64,000 bases of DNA from Beaufortia kweichowensis (Eukaryota; Chordata; Actinopteri; Cypriniformes; Gastromyzontidae), in contig CM032801.1 of assembly GCA_019155185.1 (NCBI GenBank), positions 3,987,616 through 4,051,615 on the forward strand, written 5' to 3'. A program made the translations under genes and the position numbers. This document shows positions 27,043-40,779 of the stretch, one piece after another; within the stretch, counting starts at the first letter, position 1; each line of letters begins with the position of its first letter. Below the pieces are notes generated by a model. That model searched no databases, had not been told where the DNA came from, and saw nothing but the letters and a program-made list of their open reading frames with translations.

Positions 27043-27538
27043 GGACAATTCCAGCATTATGTACATGACATTTTCAGTCAAAACTTGAAATATAAATTCT
27101 CACAGAATGTATTTATGAGCAATATATTGAACCATCTGTTTATATTTTACTAAAGCCCTGTTGATTGAGTCCAGACATCAGAAAAATATCAGTGTGTGCA
27201 TGAGTTATCTATTTAAAAAATTGAAAATACATGTGTTATGGATGTGACAAAAGGAACACGTTTTTGAGAGGATTTCAATGAATAAAAATACACAAAACTG
27301 AAGCAGTAACACCCAACAAATGGAGAAGAGATGACTCTTCAAATAACATAAAATAGTTATTTTAATTTTCATTTATGAGGAATATGGACTGTTATGGACA
27401 ATTCTAAAAACAGCACATGGGCACAACAGACCTCACAGGAGTATTTAAATCAACAAATATTGACATCTGAGCTACCAGTATAATCAAAAAAACGTTTTTA
27501 CTATTTTTTCATGGTTAGAGATTTGCGTGGAATTGCCC
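27043..27538 (+). mobile_element. family X inverted-repeat element, most complete copy
   Basis: Left end ggacaattccagcattatgt, right end atttgcgtggaattgccc; the reverse complement of the right end starts gggcaattccacgc, so these are terminal inverted repeats. About 496 bp, no protein. Taken as the + orientation of the family. Confidence 0.7.
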
Positions 27539-29204
27539 TCATTTTGAATGGTTATATTATTTAATCACATCTAAAGCTGTTAAAAAATGTTTGGATAAGC
27601 AGCGATGTGTAAAATTCCTGCAATAATATAATACAAATGCTTTATTGATCCCCAAAGGCAAATTGAATAAAATGAGAAGGATTCCTCATAATTATGGGGA
27701 GAGAAACACAGAGGAGTGATTTGGGATCTGGGAAAGTTAAAATCAGAGCGATAATGCAGGAGAAAGCAGCCAGACTCCTCACAGGACAAACCACAGAAAA
27801 CTCATGATAATGGATTTCACATGCCTCGCTCGGTCTTTGTGTTAAGCTGCCCGCAGCTAGTTTGTCATCATTTAGTAGCCTTGCGTAACTGAGTCTGTCC
27901 ACAGAAAGGGATTGATCGTGTCTGTAAGGTCAATGAAAGAAACAAAAATGAATAAATAACAGAATATAAAGCTGATAGAAGGATATTTAAATGGCTAACT
28001 ACTGCATAAAAATAAAGATTTTTGCCTTTTTAAAAAGAAATCAAATTTTTGGCTTCAAAATACATTCTGCAGAAACACAAAAGTCATACTGGTTTGACGT
28101 GATGGCAAACAAATGATGAAAGAATCTTATTTTGATTGGTATAAATGCCTTAAACTGTAGTAGGCGCACCAAAAGAAAACAATTTTGGTTGCAAAACACA
28201 AACAGATTATTGACGGAAATACCTTTGAAAGTCTTTATGGTGATGTCACGCCGCCTGTGGATGACTGTATGCCGGTAAGACCCTTTCTCCACACTAGTTT
28301 TCCGTGTGCTTTGTCATTTCCTGCGTGCGTTCTCCCGGCCTCAGACGTCTGAAAAATGCAGGTGACTCACAGGAAAACAGAAGCATTAACTGTATCTGAG
28401 GTATGTCTGGAATTCATGAAGTGTGTTACTTAACATGTACAAACACACACACACATACAAACATGCTGTGGGCGGGTCCGAATTAAATATCGAAGATATT
28501 AAAAAGTCGCTTTAATGTTATACAGCTGGAAGGTACGAATGTCATATGACATAATCAGAAGCTCTTGTTTGTTGTACGGAAACAGGTGACCTCATCCTGC
28601 TGTGATACTGGAGCCACGGAAATTACCGGTCTGCTGTTTGTCCGTGTGTATGTGTGTGTTTAAAATTGAACTGAGGTCATCAGAGGGGCTTGCAGAGAGA
28701 GCGGCTGCTCAGAGGTCAAAGGTCAGGAAGGGTCTTGTGAAGTGTGATAGGAATGATGATCAGCTGAGTGTCTGTCAAAGAGAATTTTGGGTTAGAGATG
28801 TGTTTCTGTGTGACTCCTGTTTGTGTGAACAGTGTGTGTGCGTGTGTTAGAGATGACTGATGTCTCTTTTATTTTAACTGTGGCATCAGGTCTACGAAAA
28901 TTTCCAGTATAAAAATCACCATAGAAAAAAAACAAAAAAAATTCATATTCATTGAGACTCAATGAAGAACAAATTGGGAAGTTTTGTTTCTGAGACAAAG
29001 ATGTATACAAAATGTCACACCATTTGACAAAACGCTAATTTTCTCTTAGGAATAAGCATCACCTTCCACACATAAGCTAAAGTAGCAATTTTATAAGATC
29101 TTTAAACGATTCATAACACAACTCGATTAAGTCTCATGAGCTATGAAGAATCAGCCTCCCTGTGCAATAAAATATTCCTCTGGGCACTTCTGTCTCACAC
29201 ACAA

Positions 29205-29223
29205 ACACACACACACACACACA
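29205..29223. repeat. (AC)n microsatellite
   Basis: About nine AC units. Confidence 0.85.
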
Positions 29224-29651
29224 GTCTCCTCTCTGCACTACAAAACAGGGTAATTACACATCATTATACGTCTTATAGGAGGAATGGAGCCGACGTGAAT
29301 GAGAAAACGTGACAAAACGAGAACGTCAACAGGTAATGGCACACGAAACATCAAAGCCACGTGAAATGAGAAAAGAGAGACAGAAAGAGCTGGATGGAGA
29401 AAAAACCTTCAGCAGACTACAGGTCACGCTACACATGACATCAAAGAGCCGTCAGGCAGAGGAAGACAGAGACGGAACGGAGGACAGGAAGACGGAAGAG
29501 ACAGGAAGATGAAGAGTACGAGACGACTGCAGTCTACAGGTAATACTACACACGGCACATCAAAGACTGTGAAATTACAGCCTGATTCTGTGTGACGCCA
29601 CGGAGCGGCCACAACCCGAGACTTCTCACAGAGCTGCACAGCAACATGCAG

Positions 29652-29674
29652 ACACACACACACACACACACACA
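29652..29674. repeat. (AC)n microsatellite
   Basis: About eleven AC units. Confidence 0.88.
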
Positions 29675-29756
29675 ATATTAACTTAAAATACACTTAATAG
29701 TTGTTCTTTCATTTCACATTAGCTTCATTTTACATTCGAGATTATGTGCCATGACC

Positions 29757-30241
29757 TGGGGAGAAAAAACTGCTGCAAATGTCAATCTTACCATGAAAAA
29801 AGGTTTTCATCATACTAATAGCTCAGATGTCAATATTTAGTACTTTAAATACTTTGAGAGGTCTCTTTAAAGTTTTTAAAGCTTTTCTATATTTAAAAAA
29901 ACCATCCATAACCATGTCCATATACCTCATAAAAACAACTATTTTATGTTCTTTGAATAGTCATCTCTTCTCCATTTGTTGGGATTTGTGGATTTTAACT
30001 CAGATGTCTTATATGTTCCCTCTCAAAAACGTGTGTTCTTTTTTGTCACATTCATAACACATGCATATTTTTATTTTTTTAAATAGATAACTCATGTATA
30101 GACTGACCTTTTTAATGTCTGGATTCGATCAAAAGGTCTTTACTAAAATATAAACAGATGGTTCAGTATATTGGTAATAAATGCATCCTGTGAGAATTTA
30201 TATTTCAAGTCTTGAACACATCCATAACACTGGAAATGCCC
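29757..30241 (-). mobile_element. family X element, inverted copy
   Basis: Reverse complement of 27043-27538 in order: tttcatcatactaatagctc, gtcatctcttctccatttgt, ctctcaaaaacgtgt, tgtgagaatttatatttcaa, ending tggaaatgccc. It forms a long inverted repeat with the 27-kb copy. Confidence 0.75.
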
Positions 30242-31690
30242 AGCTAACACAAATGTACAAGGTGGCTAATTTGTATTAATTTGTACATATCTTATTTGTT
30301 GAAATAAGATCTTTTGCATAAGTGATGATTAGGTTTGGAGTTTTTTAATCATGTTTTTGTCTGAACACTAAGTAGTAAAAGTTAAATAAAAGTCCCTTTA
30401 GATAAAGCACCTACCAATATACAATAAACGTAACATAAAGTGTTGTTATTATTATTAAAGTCTTTCTTAAACAAATTTATTATTCCATAAAACAGATTTA
30501 TTCTAGTTTAATCTGTTATAGGCAGTTTTATGAATGCACGGCCTCACGCCTCCTCCCGCTTTGTTCTTAGAGAACTTTCCAGATACAGGTAAAAGTTTCC
30601 AACATTTTGACTTTCCAACATCTTTTTTCACAGAACTCAATTTTTCCCTGTTTTCTGAGAAATACAAGAAAATATGCAACTAATTTTTTTATAAATCCAC
30701 AACAACAATTCCTGTCCCAAAGCATCTCTGCGAAGGAGCATCTTTGATTTACCTGCACTGAGAGTTTCGTTTAACAGCACTGAACTTTCAGACTTTAAGA
30801 ATAATGACTCAGAGCCATGATGGAAACTTCAAGCTTGTGCTTAAAAAAATGTGTTTTTTAATTTTAGGAAGAGAAATAACATTTGAAACTGTAAATTTGG
30901 TTTTTACAAGTTTGATCAGTTATACCTACACATCTTTAGTGAAAACACAGAAGCAAATATCATTATTTCATTATTCCACACAAACTTCTTTCGGTATGAG
31001 TGATAATGGGATCTGTCGACTCTACAACTCTATAAAAAAGGCTCCACTTTTCACCCACCGCAAATTGGCCTCACACTGCGTCAAGATTTAGCGGCTCCGC
31101 TTAAATAATCAGAACCAGATCTTTCCTTCGCTGCAAGTTATGGAAAGTGTCAGTATGGAAAAAAGCTCAAGTCATTGCATCATAAATAATAATAATGATC
31201 CAATTAATTAATGGGCCTGACTTCTCAATAACTTAATGAAGGGGGAAAATCTGCTGAGATGAGCTGTGAGTTCAACACTCACATGATGGAATAATGTGAA
31301 TAAATTATTTTGCATATACGAAAAACAATAAATATTTAAATATGTTATATGTAAATATAATTAAAATATGTCTGATTCCGGAAGTCAAAAGGAGTGTAGA
31401 CGTCAATGCCAGGCAGTCAGGATTCTTATCCCAAACTGTCATTTTAATTTACAGCGTGTTAAAACACAAGAGAGTTACTTCACAAGTTCATATGGAAGAT
31501 ACTCAAGCCTGGAAAAGCATTCCAACATCAATGACAAATTCAGCTGGAGACGACTCGCTGACTAAGATCACGGATGAGCGGGAAGCAGCGACTCTCATCC
31601 AGACACTATACACATGGATCCGAGTCTATACACCGAGACAGACAGACGCATGCACGGCGACAGACACAAGAGCTCAACAGGGTCATGAAC

Positions 31691-31856
<166 letters not shown>

Positions 31857-32346
31857 CAAATGAAGGCATTTTGTTGTCATGTATCATGTGGACGCCAGCT
31901 GTGTCATAATGATCACACATCCTACATCACAGACAACAATTTGAGCAGAGATAAAGCGGTAAGACTTCTATAGTGTCAGGACACATATGGATCAATTCTA
32001 ATAACCGTAGAACGTTTTGTGCAGGTGACTTAAGCTGAGAAAGATTACAGAAATAGCACATGGTTTTCCTTATGGGGAATGTACAATCACAAATCAGATC
32101 TCTTTATTGTCTTTAAGTCTCAAGTTATTTTACATTTTTATAACTCAAATCAAATGATATATCCTCTAACCCTACATGCATACAAACATGTACATCAAAG
32201 ACAAACTATTTTGGCTAAATTATGAATAGTAATAAAACTGCCCCTGATAAGCATGGACAAACATACACACATTATACTGTACATACTGTAATTTTGCCAT
32301 CATGGTAGTAAATAATGTTTGATAAACAGTGACACTGAAGCTCCTG

Positions 32347-32363
32347 TTCCCCCTCTAGTGGTC
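32347..32363 (-). promoter_or_regulatory. CTCF-like motif
   Basis: On the - strand gaccactagagggggaa fits the CTCF core CCASYAGRKGGCRS apart from the last positions. By eye only. Confidence 0.35.
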
Positions 32364-33607
32364 AAACAGAGACAGTACACTATATACACAGATGCTGTTA
32401 TACATTTAGATGTATTAGACGTACATTACAAAGAGATATAATAACCCATCAACTGATTTATATCCACAGCATCTATTTGTTTTTCTTTCTTTTACATATC
32501 TGAAACCTTGCTGACCTCACAGCTCAGTGAGCTGTGTCCACGATGGGTCAAGTTAAACCTGGGTCAAAACTACCCATAACAAGGAAAAACCGCAGATGAG
32601 ATCTCTTTAGCATTTCAGTTATTTCTTCTAATAATCAATGAGAATAAATGTTGAGCAAATGGAAACTTCTACTAAAGTCTCATCTGTGTCTAAGACATTT
32701 TTCTTGAGAAAGAGTCTCACAAATCTCACAAATGCTTCTTCTGTCATTAAAGTTTCAAAAGAGATCTCAACAATGTCACAAACTCAGATTTGTAAAGTCT
32801 GCAATCAAAAATCTTGTTTCAATATGAACTCAAACATTTCTCATCAAATGTACCCAAATCCAGAATATTTTACCTATACAATCTAAATTCATTATACACC
32901 TCCATACTCTTCAAGTATGTTAACAATCGTCTCATTTGTTTCTGTTTTTTTTCCTGCTAAGAAATCTTAGGAGACACATATAAAACCAAGAAACACAACT
33001 AAGACTTCTATCAAATCTCCTGAGCAATGAAAAATCAACATCCGAGCAGTAACACTCTCCTCTGTGTACACTTATAAACGTGTCTAATTTAAAGCAGCCT
33101 GTATTTGAATATGTGATGTGATTGTTTTTAATCCAGAAATATTGCCAAGACCATTTAAATGTATGCAAATTGAAAAATGAATGGCTGGCTGCCGACGACC
33201 TCGGTCTTCTCCATCAACTAATGAGGGTTTTTAATTTCTGTCACATTTAGCATGTTATTATGCTGTTGGCAATAATCATCATCCACTTGAGACTCATTAA
33301 ACACGTGAATGACTCGACCATCAGCAGCAGGTGCAGGACTGTTTTCATTATTCATCTGTCATTTAACACACACAAAATCATCTTTCACATCCATGTCTTC
33401 TGTTAAATCAAGAATGTTAATGGTTACATGCATTCATTTACATATGTAAACAAATGTATGACCTTCATCAGAGAAAAATCCTTTTGCACAAAGCTTAACA
33501 TTTCATAACTAAGGGGAATTAATGAACGTTTTAGTCACATTTCATAAATTCGCATCCCAGGGAACATAACATTACATGTCATAACATGTCATAACATTAA
33601 ATGTTTT

Positions 33608-33665
33608 GTATAGTTTAAATGTTCACTTTAGATAAAAACATCTGCCATATGCATGAATGTAAATG
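33608..33665 (+). mobile_element. SINE 3' end fragment
   Basis: Worn core ctttagataaaaacatctgc with tail atatgcatgaatgtaaatg. Confidence 0.6.
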
Positions 33666-34439
33666 TTTTTCTTTAAAGTAGCAACTTTGTCTAATATTCT
33701 TTAGGAGGAAAAACTACAACGACACATTTGTTCAGCATAGTTCAAGATGAGCCTGAGAAAAATCACTGATCAGTTGCATCTCGTATTTGCTGTTTTGACC
33801 TAAAAACCCGCAAAGCATCAAATCAATGACATGTAATATACAGGTGAAAACATCCGTTACATTAAAAGCTTAGTATTATGTAAACACAGCATTTATATTT
33901 GCAGTTCTGTCTGTGTGGGCTTCCTCCACTGCAATTAAACATTCACTTAGAGAAAAACACGTTTATCCCACACAAAACACATTATTGCCCAACACTGCTT
34001 AACAAAGTGCAAACAACTTACCCCCTGACAAATGTATGATTAGACATCATTTCTGAAGGACGATATTTACAGAAATACATCAAAGTTGAGCAGCGACTGT
34101 GAGTCAGAGGTAGAAAATGTTTCGAGAGACAAGCTGACTAAACATTAAACCATAATGAGGTTTGAACAAATCTATAAAATGGATTTCTTGTTAGCCTTTT
34201 TGATACTCGCTGGGTCTCATAAATGCAGTTAATTACTACTTTTACTTTAAAGGACTGCTGGCAGAAGTGATGGGGTGAGAAATGTGTTGATCAGGGCTGT
34301 AGCTGGTGGGGTGAATGTTGGGAAAGATGTCGTGTGCTTTAGTTCAGTTACAGATGTTTTTGTCTATTCCTCATACAAATGTATGTGAAATATGTATGGC
34401 TTTAAGACAACATAAACAGGACACAAAAGGCTTTCCTGC

Positions 34440-34529
34440 TAAAGCACCAGCAATGCCAAACTTATGGGTCTGAGTCCCAAACGGATAAAACTTTTGATAA
34501 ATGCGTCAGCAAACTGCATAAATATAAGG
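34440..34529 (+). mobile_element. worn SINE fragment
   Basis: taaagcaccagcaatgccaa, B-box remnant atgggtctgagtccc, core remnant gataaatgcgtcagcaaact, tail gcataaatataagg. Strongly mutated. Confidence 0.5.
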
Positions 34530-34974
34530 AGTAGTTTTCAGAGTGACAAGGGCGAAAGAGAAGTCACTCTGCTAATCTGAAACTGTCAAAAGGCCATAGA
34601 GTGATATGAGGTTAAAAACAACAACAGAATTTTAATTTTTAGCCCAAACTATCCCTTAAACCGTGGGCCCAAGGCTCAAAGCAAAAGAGAAACATTCTCT
34701 CATGAAGGAATCAAACGCGTGTTTGTGTTTGATCTGTGGTTTGTCTGCCTCTCTTCTCTCTAGAACTGCATCTCTGGTTATTCTCCGCTGCTTGGCATCA
34801 TCTGAAAAATGGCAGCGTTTTAGCCATTTGGAAAATGTGAGTCTGGAAATCATTCCCTCACATTTTACTCTAGCGAACAGTAGCGTCAAAACGCTCTTTT
34901 CTTTTCAACTCTGCTCCAAGTTTGACTGTCTTTTAATAATGTGTAACGCTGTAAGTGCTGACTGTGACCCTCCC

Positions 34975-35009
34975 TCTCTCTCTCTCTCTCTCTCTCGCTC
35001 TCTCTCTCT
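34975..35009. repeat. (TC)n microsatellite
   Basis: TC run with one interruption (cgctc). Confidence 0.93.
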
Positions 35010-35425
35010 TCTCGAGACCACACAGGCATTGGACCACATCAGAGCAGTCGAGTCAATGTGCAAACTCACACACAGTGTGCAAAGTGAGCAGCAACAGAAC
35101 CCGTCTGGCTTTACGAGAGACAGACGCGCACTGGGCCTGAAATAGCACTTACACACACATCATCTTGGACCGTGCCGCAGACGCCAGCCGCAGCCACACT
35201 TCGTCCAGACACACACACACGCTTTGCTGACATTAAGAGCTTTGGCACCAAAGACACAAATCAGTCTGTGATAAAATGTGATAAATTCTGATACTCTGAC
35301 ATTTTGAGGTATTAATTAGCTTATGTATCATTTATAAAATTACAGAAATCCCCAAATCCCAAACAATGGTTACAAATAACAACAGTTCTCATGCCTTTGT
35401 GTAACCAAATAATCAAGATACAACT

Positions 35426-35736
35426 GAGCAATTCAAAGTCAAAACCTGAAATATAAATTCTCACAGAATATTGAACCATTTGTTTACATTTGGTAAACAT
35501 CCTTGTTGATAGAGTCCAGACATCAAAAAATATCATTGTAAGACTGAGTTATCTATTTAAAAAAAAAGAAGAGATGACCCTTTAGAGATAATAAAATAGT
35601 TAATATAAATAATACTTTGACTATGCAAAATCATGCTTTAAACATAAAAAGTAGAAGGAAAATTTGAGGATGGTGAAAACCTTTGGTAAAAAACTTTGTT
35701 TTTCATGGTAATATTGACATTTGCATGGAATTGCCC
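35426..35736 (+). mobile_element. family X element, internally deleted copy
   Basis: gagcaattcaaagtcaaaac, tgaaatataaattctcacag, gagtccagacatca, gttatctatttaaa and the end tgcatggaattgccc match the 27-kb copy, but about 185 bp are missing. Confidence 0.72.
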
Positions 35737-36582
35737 AATTAATTTAGTGCTTAATAAAAGTCTTTTGTAAAAACATGTTTTTAGATTACAACAAATCCAT
35801 TTGTTAAAGGTTAGAGGGTTCAAAAGGTGCTGCACAACAGGGATGACCAAGTCTGCCTGTTAAGGAGAAAAACACAACACAAGTGTCTGTATAATTTCAT
35901 TGGAGATCATGGCAGTCTGGCCGAAAAGACAAATGACAGCATCAAAGCAGGACAGACAGTGTGGTCTTACAGTTTTGTGGTATAGCCGAAAGCCGTCGTA
36001 CACAAATACACATGAGAAGAGAGAAAATGTAGAACGCAGCACCTACTCATTAAAAGTGCTAGACTGTGAACTATCTATTTTTCAACACACCCAGCATTTC
36101 AGAAATAATAAAACATTTCGGGTGGGATGAAACCACGAATAGCTCCTGCATATTATTGCGTGTCTTTCCGCGTGTGTCTGCGAGTGAGATTGTCTGTCAG
36201 TTTAAATGTAATTTGGGCACTAGTACATCTCAAAAATAACCATGTACAAGACAGAAATTATAAGTGCCCAAAACCAACAATATATACTTAGGGCTGCCAA
36301 AAATGGTTTTTTAAAATTGCCTTGAAAAATAAAAACATCAAATGGTGCCCAAAAATAAACCCAGTGGACATTAGAGGTACACAAATGTCAAAACAAACGC
36401 ATGAAGTCTTCAAAAAAATACAGCCTCAACGACCAGACGTCCAGCATTTACGTTGTACGCGCTTTCATCCATTCTGCAAATACTGACGTGTCTAAAATTG
36501 GATTGAAAACGAAGAGACTGGTAATGGTAAGACTTGAAAGCAGCTTTAAAAGCTTCAGTCTGTGGAGCTGTGTTTGTGGTTG

Positions 36583-36599
36583 GTCAGCAGGGGGCAGAA
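36583..36599 (+). promoter_or_regulatory. CTCF-like motif
   Basis: gtcagcagggggcagaa is the best CTCF-core match in the window, on the + strand. By eye only. Confidence 0.4.
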
Positions 36600-37524
36600 A
36601 ATCACTCACGACCCAAATGAGCTTGTTAACTGAGAGGCATTACGCTGCTCCCTCATTAAAACTCATTTGCAGGTAATGACCTTCCTTCACAAACAGACCA
36701 GCTACAAGTTTAATGCCATAATCACATTCTGCAGATGTCACAAAGTAAGAAAAACTGTGTTTTAAAATGTTTTTAAAAAAGAAATTAGAATGAACCAAAA
36801 AAAAGGAAAAGTATTCAGTAAACGAAACAGTTCACATGACAAGTCAAGCAGTGACTGCAAACTACAGTTTTCTCATTTTTGTGAAATCATGGCACATTTT
36901 ATGACTCATATAAACTGAGATTCTCAAATGTGTAGTTTGTTACCCCATGCAAGCGAAGTAACCGTCAGAACTGATGATGAATTAAAAAAGTTGACAGAAA
37001 TCACAAAACCCGACATCATCACTGTACTGTAAGAGAATACTGTAAAACAATCTTTACAGTCAGTTTTGTGTACTACTGTATCAAATTCAAACAAACTGAA
37101 CATAACAATAACCAATAAAAAACCCATCACACACTGTAATCGGTAAGTCATGTCAACATTATTTTAACTCATGAAAATAACTGAAGCAATTTCTTTTTCA
37201 GCAATTCATCACTAGGAAAGATATAAGATTTTAGAGTTAAAATGAACAACAAATTTGATTATACTTAATATAAAACAGAAACTATTTTTACAGTGCAGAA
37301 CTTTTAATGGATTTAATGGTTAGAATAGGGATTGTATTGGTTTTAATGGGAACTATAATGCTTTCTGTGGGTCTCAGATGGTAATGTGACAGGTTCTATT
37401 GGTGAGATGATATCTGGTGGATGGCAAGCAATAGAACACCATTAAATCCTACACTACATAAAGGATTTGTGTAATGGTTTTAATGGTGAAAAGCTGATGC
37501 TTTATAATGGAATTTGTGATGGAT

Positions 37525-37706
37525 TGTAAAAAAAGTCCAGTCAATTTAGTTTTACAAGTCATTGATGTCAGCTGTTTTTACATTATTTTAACTCATTTAA
37601 AGTAATTTCAACTCATAAAAATAAGTGATGTTGAAATTGGTTGAAATAATGTAAAAACAGTGGAAGTTGCCTGGACTTAAAATTGTAAGTGTGCACTTTT
37701 TACAGT
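37525..37706. mobile_element. 'cactgtaaaaagt' MITE
   Basis: Starts attgtaaaaaaagtcc and ends gcactttttacagtg. Inside, gctgtttttacattatttta faces gaaataatgtaaaaacagtg as an inverted repeat. Confidence 0.75.
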
Positions 37707-40233
37707 GTGAAAACCATTTAAAAACTGTATTGTTCATCTGGGACAAAACAAACAAATGTAAAAAACCCTGTCTGTATTTACTACATATTCACAGCATGCA
37801 GATCTCTAAACTCACCCTGGAGAAAACTACTTGACACACACGAAAACAAAACAGGACACGAGAGAATCAGACTGACAGATCTCGTCTGTCCCGGGGCTAC
37901 ACGGTTTATGTCTGACGTTCAAACAGTCGCTTCATTTCAGCAGTGTGGTTTTCTCTTGTGAGAAAATGAGTTTGCCGCATTGAAACCACACAATTACCCC
38001 TCAGCCACCTCACATAGAGCGGTTCAGGCTGTCTGTCACAGGCCTAAGCAGAAGATATCATTTCTGCTAAAACACACGCAAGCCCTCTCTCTTTCATAAA
38101 CACCTGCGTGCGCGTCTGCAGACGTTCAGTGGCTAATTATATAATCTGGGTAATTAGACTCATAAGAGCGAGCTTTAATAGCAGCTCTGAAACATTCAAT
38201 AGAAGCTCATCTAATAGCAGAGAGTGGTGTATTACAGCACCTGAGCACAAACCTCACACATAGAGCTGACTGCTAAAACACACCATTCCTGGCAGGACTA
38301 TTATCACACGTGCCCGTCAGCTCTGCGGGATGGGTTAGTCACAGAAAAATATTTTATTGGAATGTTTTTATCAAAAGAAAACAACGTGTCTGTGTACTTC
38401 TGTGCAGTAGCGATGGGTACTTTTGGCTTCACAAAGCTGCAAAACTTGCACAAAATCATTCGTTTCAAATCAGTACTTCAGCTTGTTAATGATAAATCTG
38501 ACCAAGTCACAAGATCATGTATCTTCTAAAACTGAATCTCACACTAAAGAATATGGTTCTTAAAAGGTTCTTTATCAAAGGTAATAGGTCTGGCTTCTTA
38601 ACTGGTACTATAAAGAACCATTTTTGTAAGATTGCAATTGTACGTTTCATTGCATTTCTGCTGCTTTATTTATAAATGAATTTAATTAATTTATATAAAG
38701 TCGAGCATCACAGGGCCGTGAAGAAAGCATGTGCACACTTTTAAAAGTAAAGAATCTACAAAGATTCTTTACAGTGATGCCAGAGAAAAACCATTTAGAT
38801 TTTTATTTTGATTAGTTTTTAAAAGAACTAGTTCTTTATGGTCTGAATAACCTTGTTGTAAAACAGAAAGTTATGAAACCCTATAGCCCTAAAAGTTCTT
38901 CTTTGGCATTAACAATTTTGCATCGTAAAGAAACAGCTTTAAACACATTTAGACAATGCTAACAAAAGAGATGCTCAATTATGAAAAATATAGTAAACAT
39001 AGAATACACGGTTGCCTATTAAAGCTAATTCACACTGATCACAACAAACATGTTTTTTGGTGGATAAGTGTGAATAAGCTCAATTCTCTCAATATGAGAC
39101 CTATATAAGCACCTTAATTTTTGCACCCTAAGGCTAGTGTGCAGTTTTTTGAGCACTTCAAAGCAGTGAATCACTTTGCAAAGCGTTTGAAAAGCTTTGT
39201 TTATCCCATCATACATTGTGGTATGTAGTATATGCTGCCTATGTTTTATAGACTGTAAAAGAACAATATTTCAAACAATAATATGCCATGTTGTTGTCAC
39301 AAGATCTCACTACTTTGCAATTATAATTCAGCAAGAGGCATCTTAAAAATTCAAAGGTGTATTATGTTTTGCAAGTCTTATCAATTATTGAGTAAAAGAC
39401 AATGTAAACTCAAGGTGGCCATTACTTAAGAAGTGAACTTGAGGTTTACTGGAAACCTCTTCATTGCAAACATTCAAGTTCTGTCTATTAATATCAATTT
39501 GACTTGCATTGTCTTATTTTTAGGTGTCAGGGCAATATTGGCAAATGCAGTACTTTCTAGTAGAATATCTCATACCCAAAGCTTTAGACAGTTCTGGACC
39601 CAGTCCATCTGTGCAAACAGCAGGTGATCTTCAGCCTCTGTGAAATGTGATGTTGAACCTTTCTGCATGACAAACACAAACAGGTCATTCACATGCACAA
39701 CCTGCATCTGCCTACAAACACACAGACGAACAGCTGAACTAAAACATCAAAAACCAGACGAGAAATGAAAAAGCTCATATAGCCACAGACGATTCATCTC
39801 AAACATACACCAACACAACACATCACTGTACTGTACTGTATGGGAGGGAATGAAGAAGACAGGTGGGTTGACATATTCCACACGTCATGACTATAATCAT
39901 TTTACTGATACTTTATGACAGACACCTTGAGGACAAGTTGAAACAATAAATGTCTAAACCTACATTGTTAATGTAGGTAAATGTATTACGGTTATGACTG
40001 TTAGTGTTGCCCTTGACTTACACTGACAGGGCAAAGCAATTCTTTCAGAAAATCACATTACTGTAGTGATTTCTCTTAAATATATCACACATAAAATGTT
40101 CCCGCTACTTGACAGATATGACTGTAACAGGTACTGGGAGAAATCCCACCTGTCAGCTGTAGGCATTGCATTTTTTCATTCAAGTCAGGGTTAGTCAGCT
40201 TTTTTAGTAAATCAGAAATTTTTGTTTCCCCTT

Positions 40234-40405
40234 TAAAGGGATAGTTCACCCAAAATAAAAATTCCTCAAACCTTTTATACGACTCTTTCTTCTGTGTTAC
40301 ACAAAAGAAGATATTTTGAGAAAAGTCTCATACTGTGCAATGGAATGGGGGTCATTGTTGTTTAATTACCAACATTCTTCAAGTCATACAAGTTTGGAAT
40401 GAAGG
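40234..40405. repeat. 'aaagggatagttcaccc' dispersed repeat, copy 1
   Basis: aaagggatagttcacccaaa, ttacacaaaagaagatattt, ggggtcattgttgtttaatt and aagtcatacaagtttgga, in the order seen throughout teleost genomes. Second copy at 56631. Confidence 0.75.
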
Positions 40406-40502
40406 AACTATTCATTTAAGAACCTCAGCTGACAAATTTTGGTGTTCAGTTTACTTTAAATGTGTTTTCTATACACAAAATTTTCAGATTTTCTTGAACT
40501 TT

Positions 40503-40712
40503 ACTGTAAAAAATATTTGAAACCTCTTCAACTCAAAATTCTCTATTGACTGTTTCCATTTTAATTTTTAAGTTGGCAAAATTTGCAATTATTAATTGTC
40601 GCAACAGTCTGTTCCTTAAATTCACAAAACTTTCATTATGCTAATTGAAAAATTTAGATGCAACAAGTCAATAGAAAGTTTTGAGTTGAAGAGGTTTTAA
40701 ATGTTTCACAGT
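40503..40712. mobile_element. 210-bp MITE with ~45-bp inverted ends
   Basis: Left actgtaaaaaatatttgaaa plus cctcttcaactcaaaatt...ctattgact, right agtcaatag...ttttgagttgaagagg and ttttaaatgtttcacagt. A long clear palindrome. Confidence 0.88.
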
Positions 40713-40760
40713 GTTGAGTAATGCCCATCAGCTTTGAGGCGTGTGTATGGGGAAATAGTG

Positions 40761-40779
40761 TGTCTCCCTCTGCTGGTGA
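40761..40779 (-). promoter_or_regulatory. CTCF-like motif
   Basis: On the - strand tcaccagcagagggagaca fits CCASYAGRKGGCRS well. It faces the + motif at 36583. By eye only. Confidence 0.38.

Larger units (their letters stand above)
27539..29756. other. spacer between two opposed family X copies
   Basis: Holds short AC microsatellites (28442, 29205, 29652) and otherwise unique DNA. No gene found. Confidence 0.45.
35737..40502. other. intergenic DNA
   Basis: CTCF-like site at 36583, MITE at 37525, worn 'ttctttatggaacca' pieces at 38540-38900, a 'gatagttcaccc' repeat at 40234. Block 38000-38340 looks unique and holds TAATTA words. No gene found. Confidence 0.5.

Noticed and set aside
28442..28460. 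CRISPR-like or tandem array in AC-rich stretches
   Set aside because: Simple AC repeats without spacers; this is animal DNA.
34663..35145. 160-codon open frame on the + strand
   Set aside because: Runs through a TC microsatellite and has no family features.
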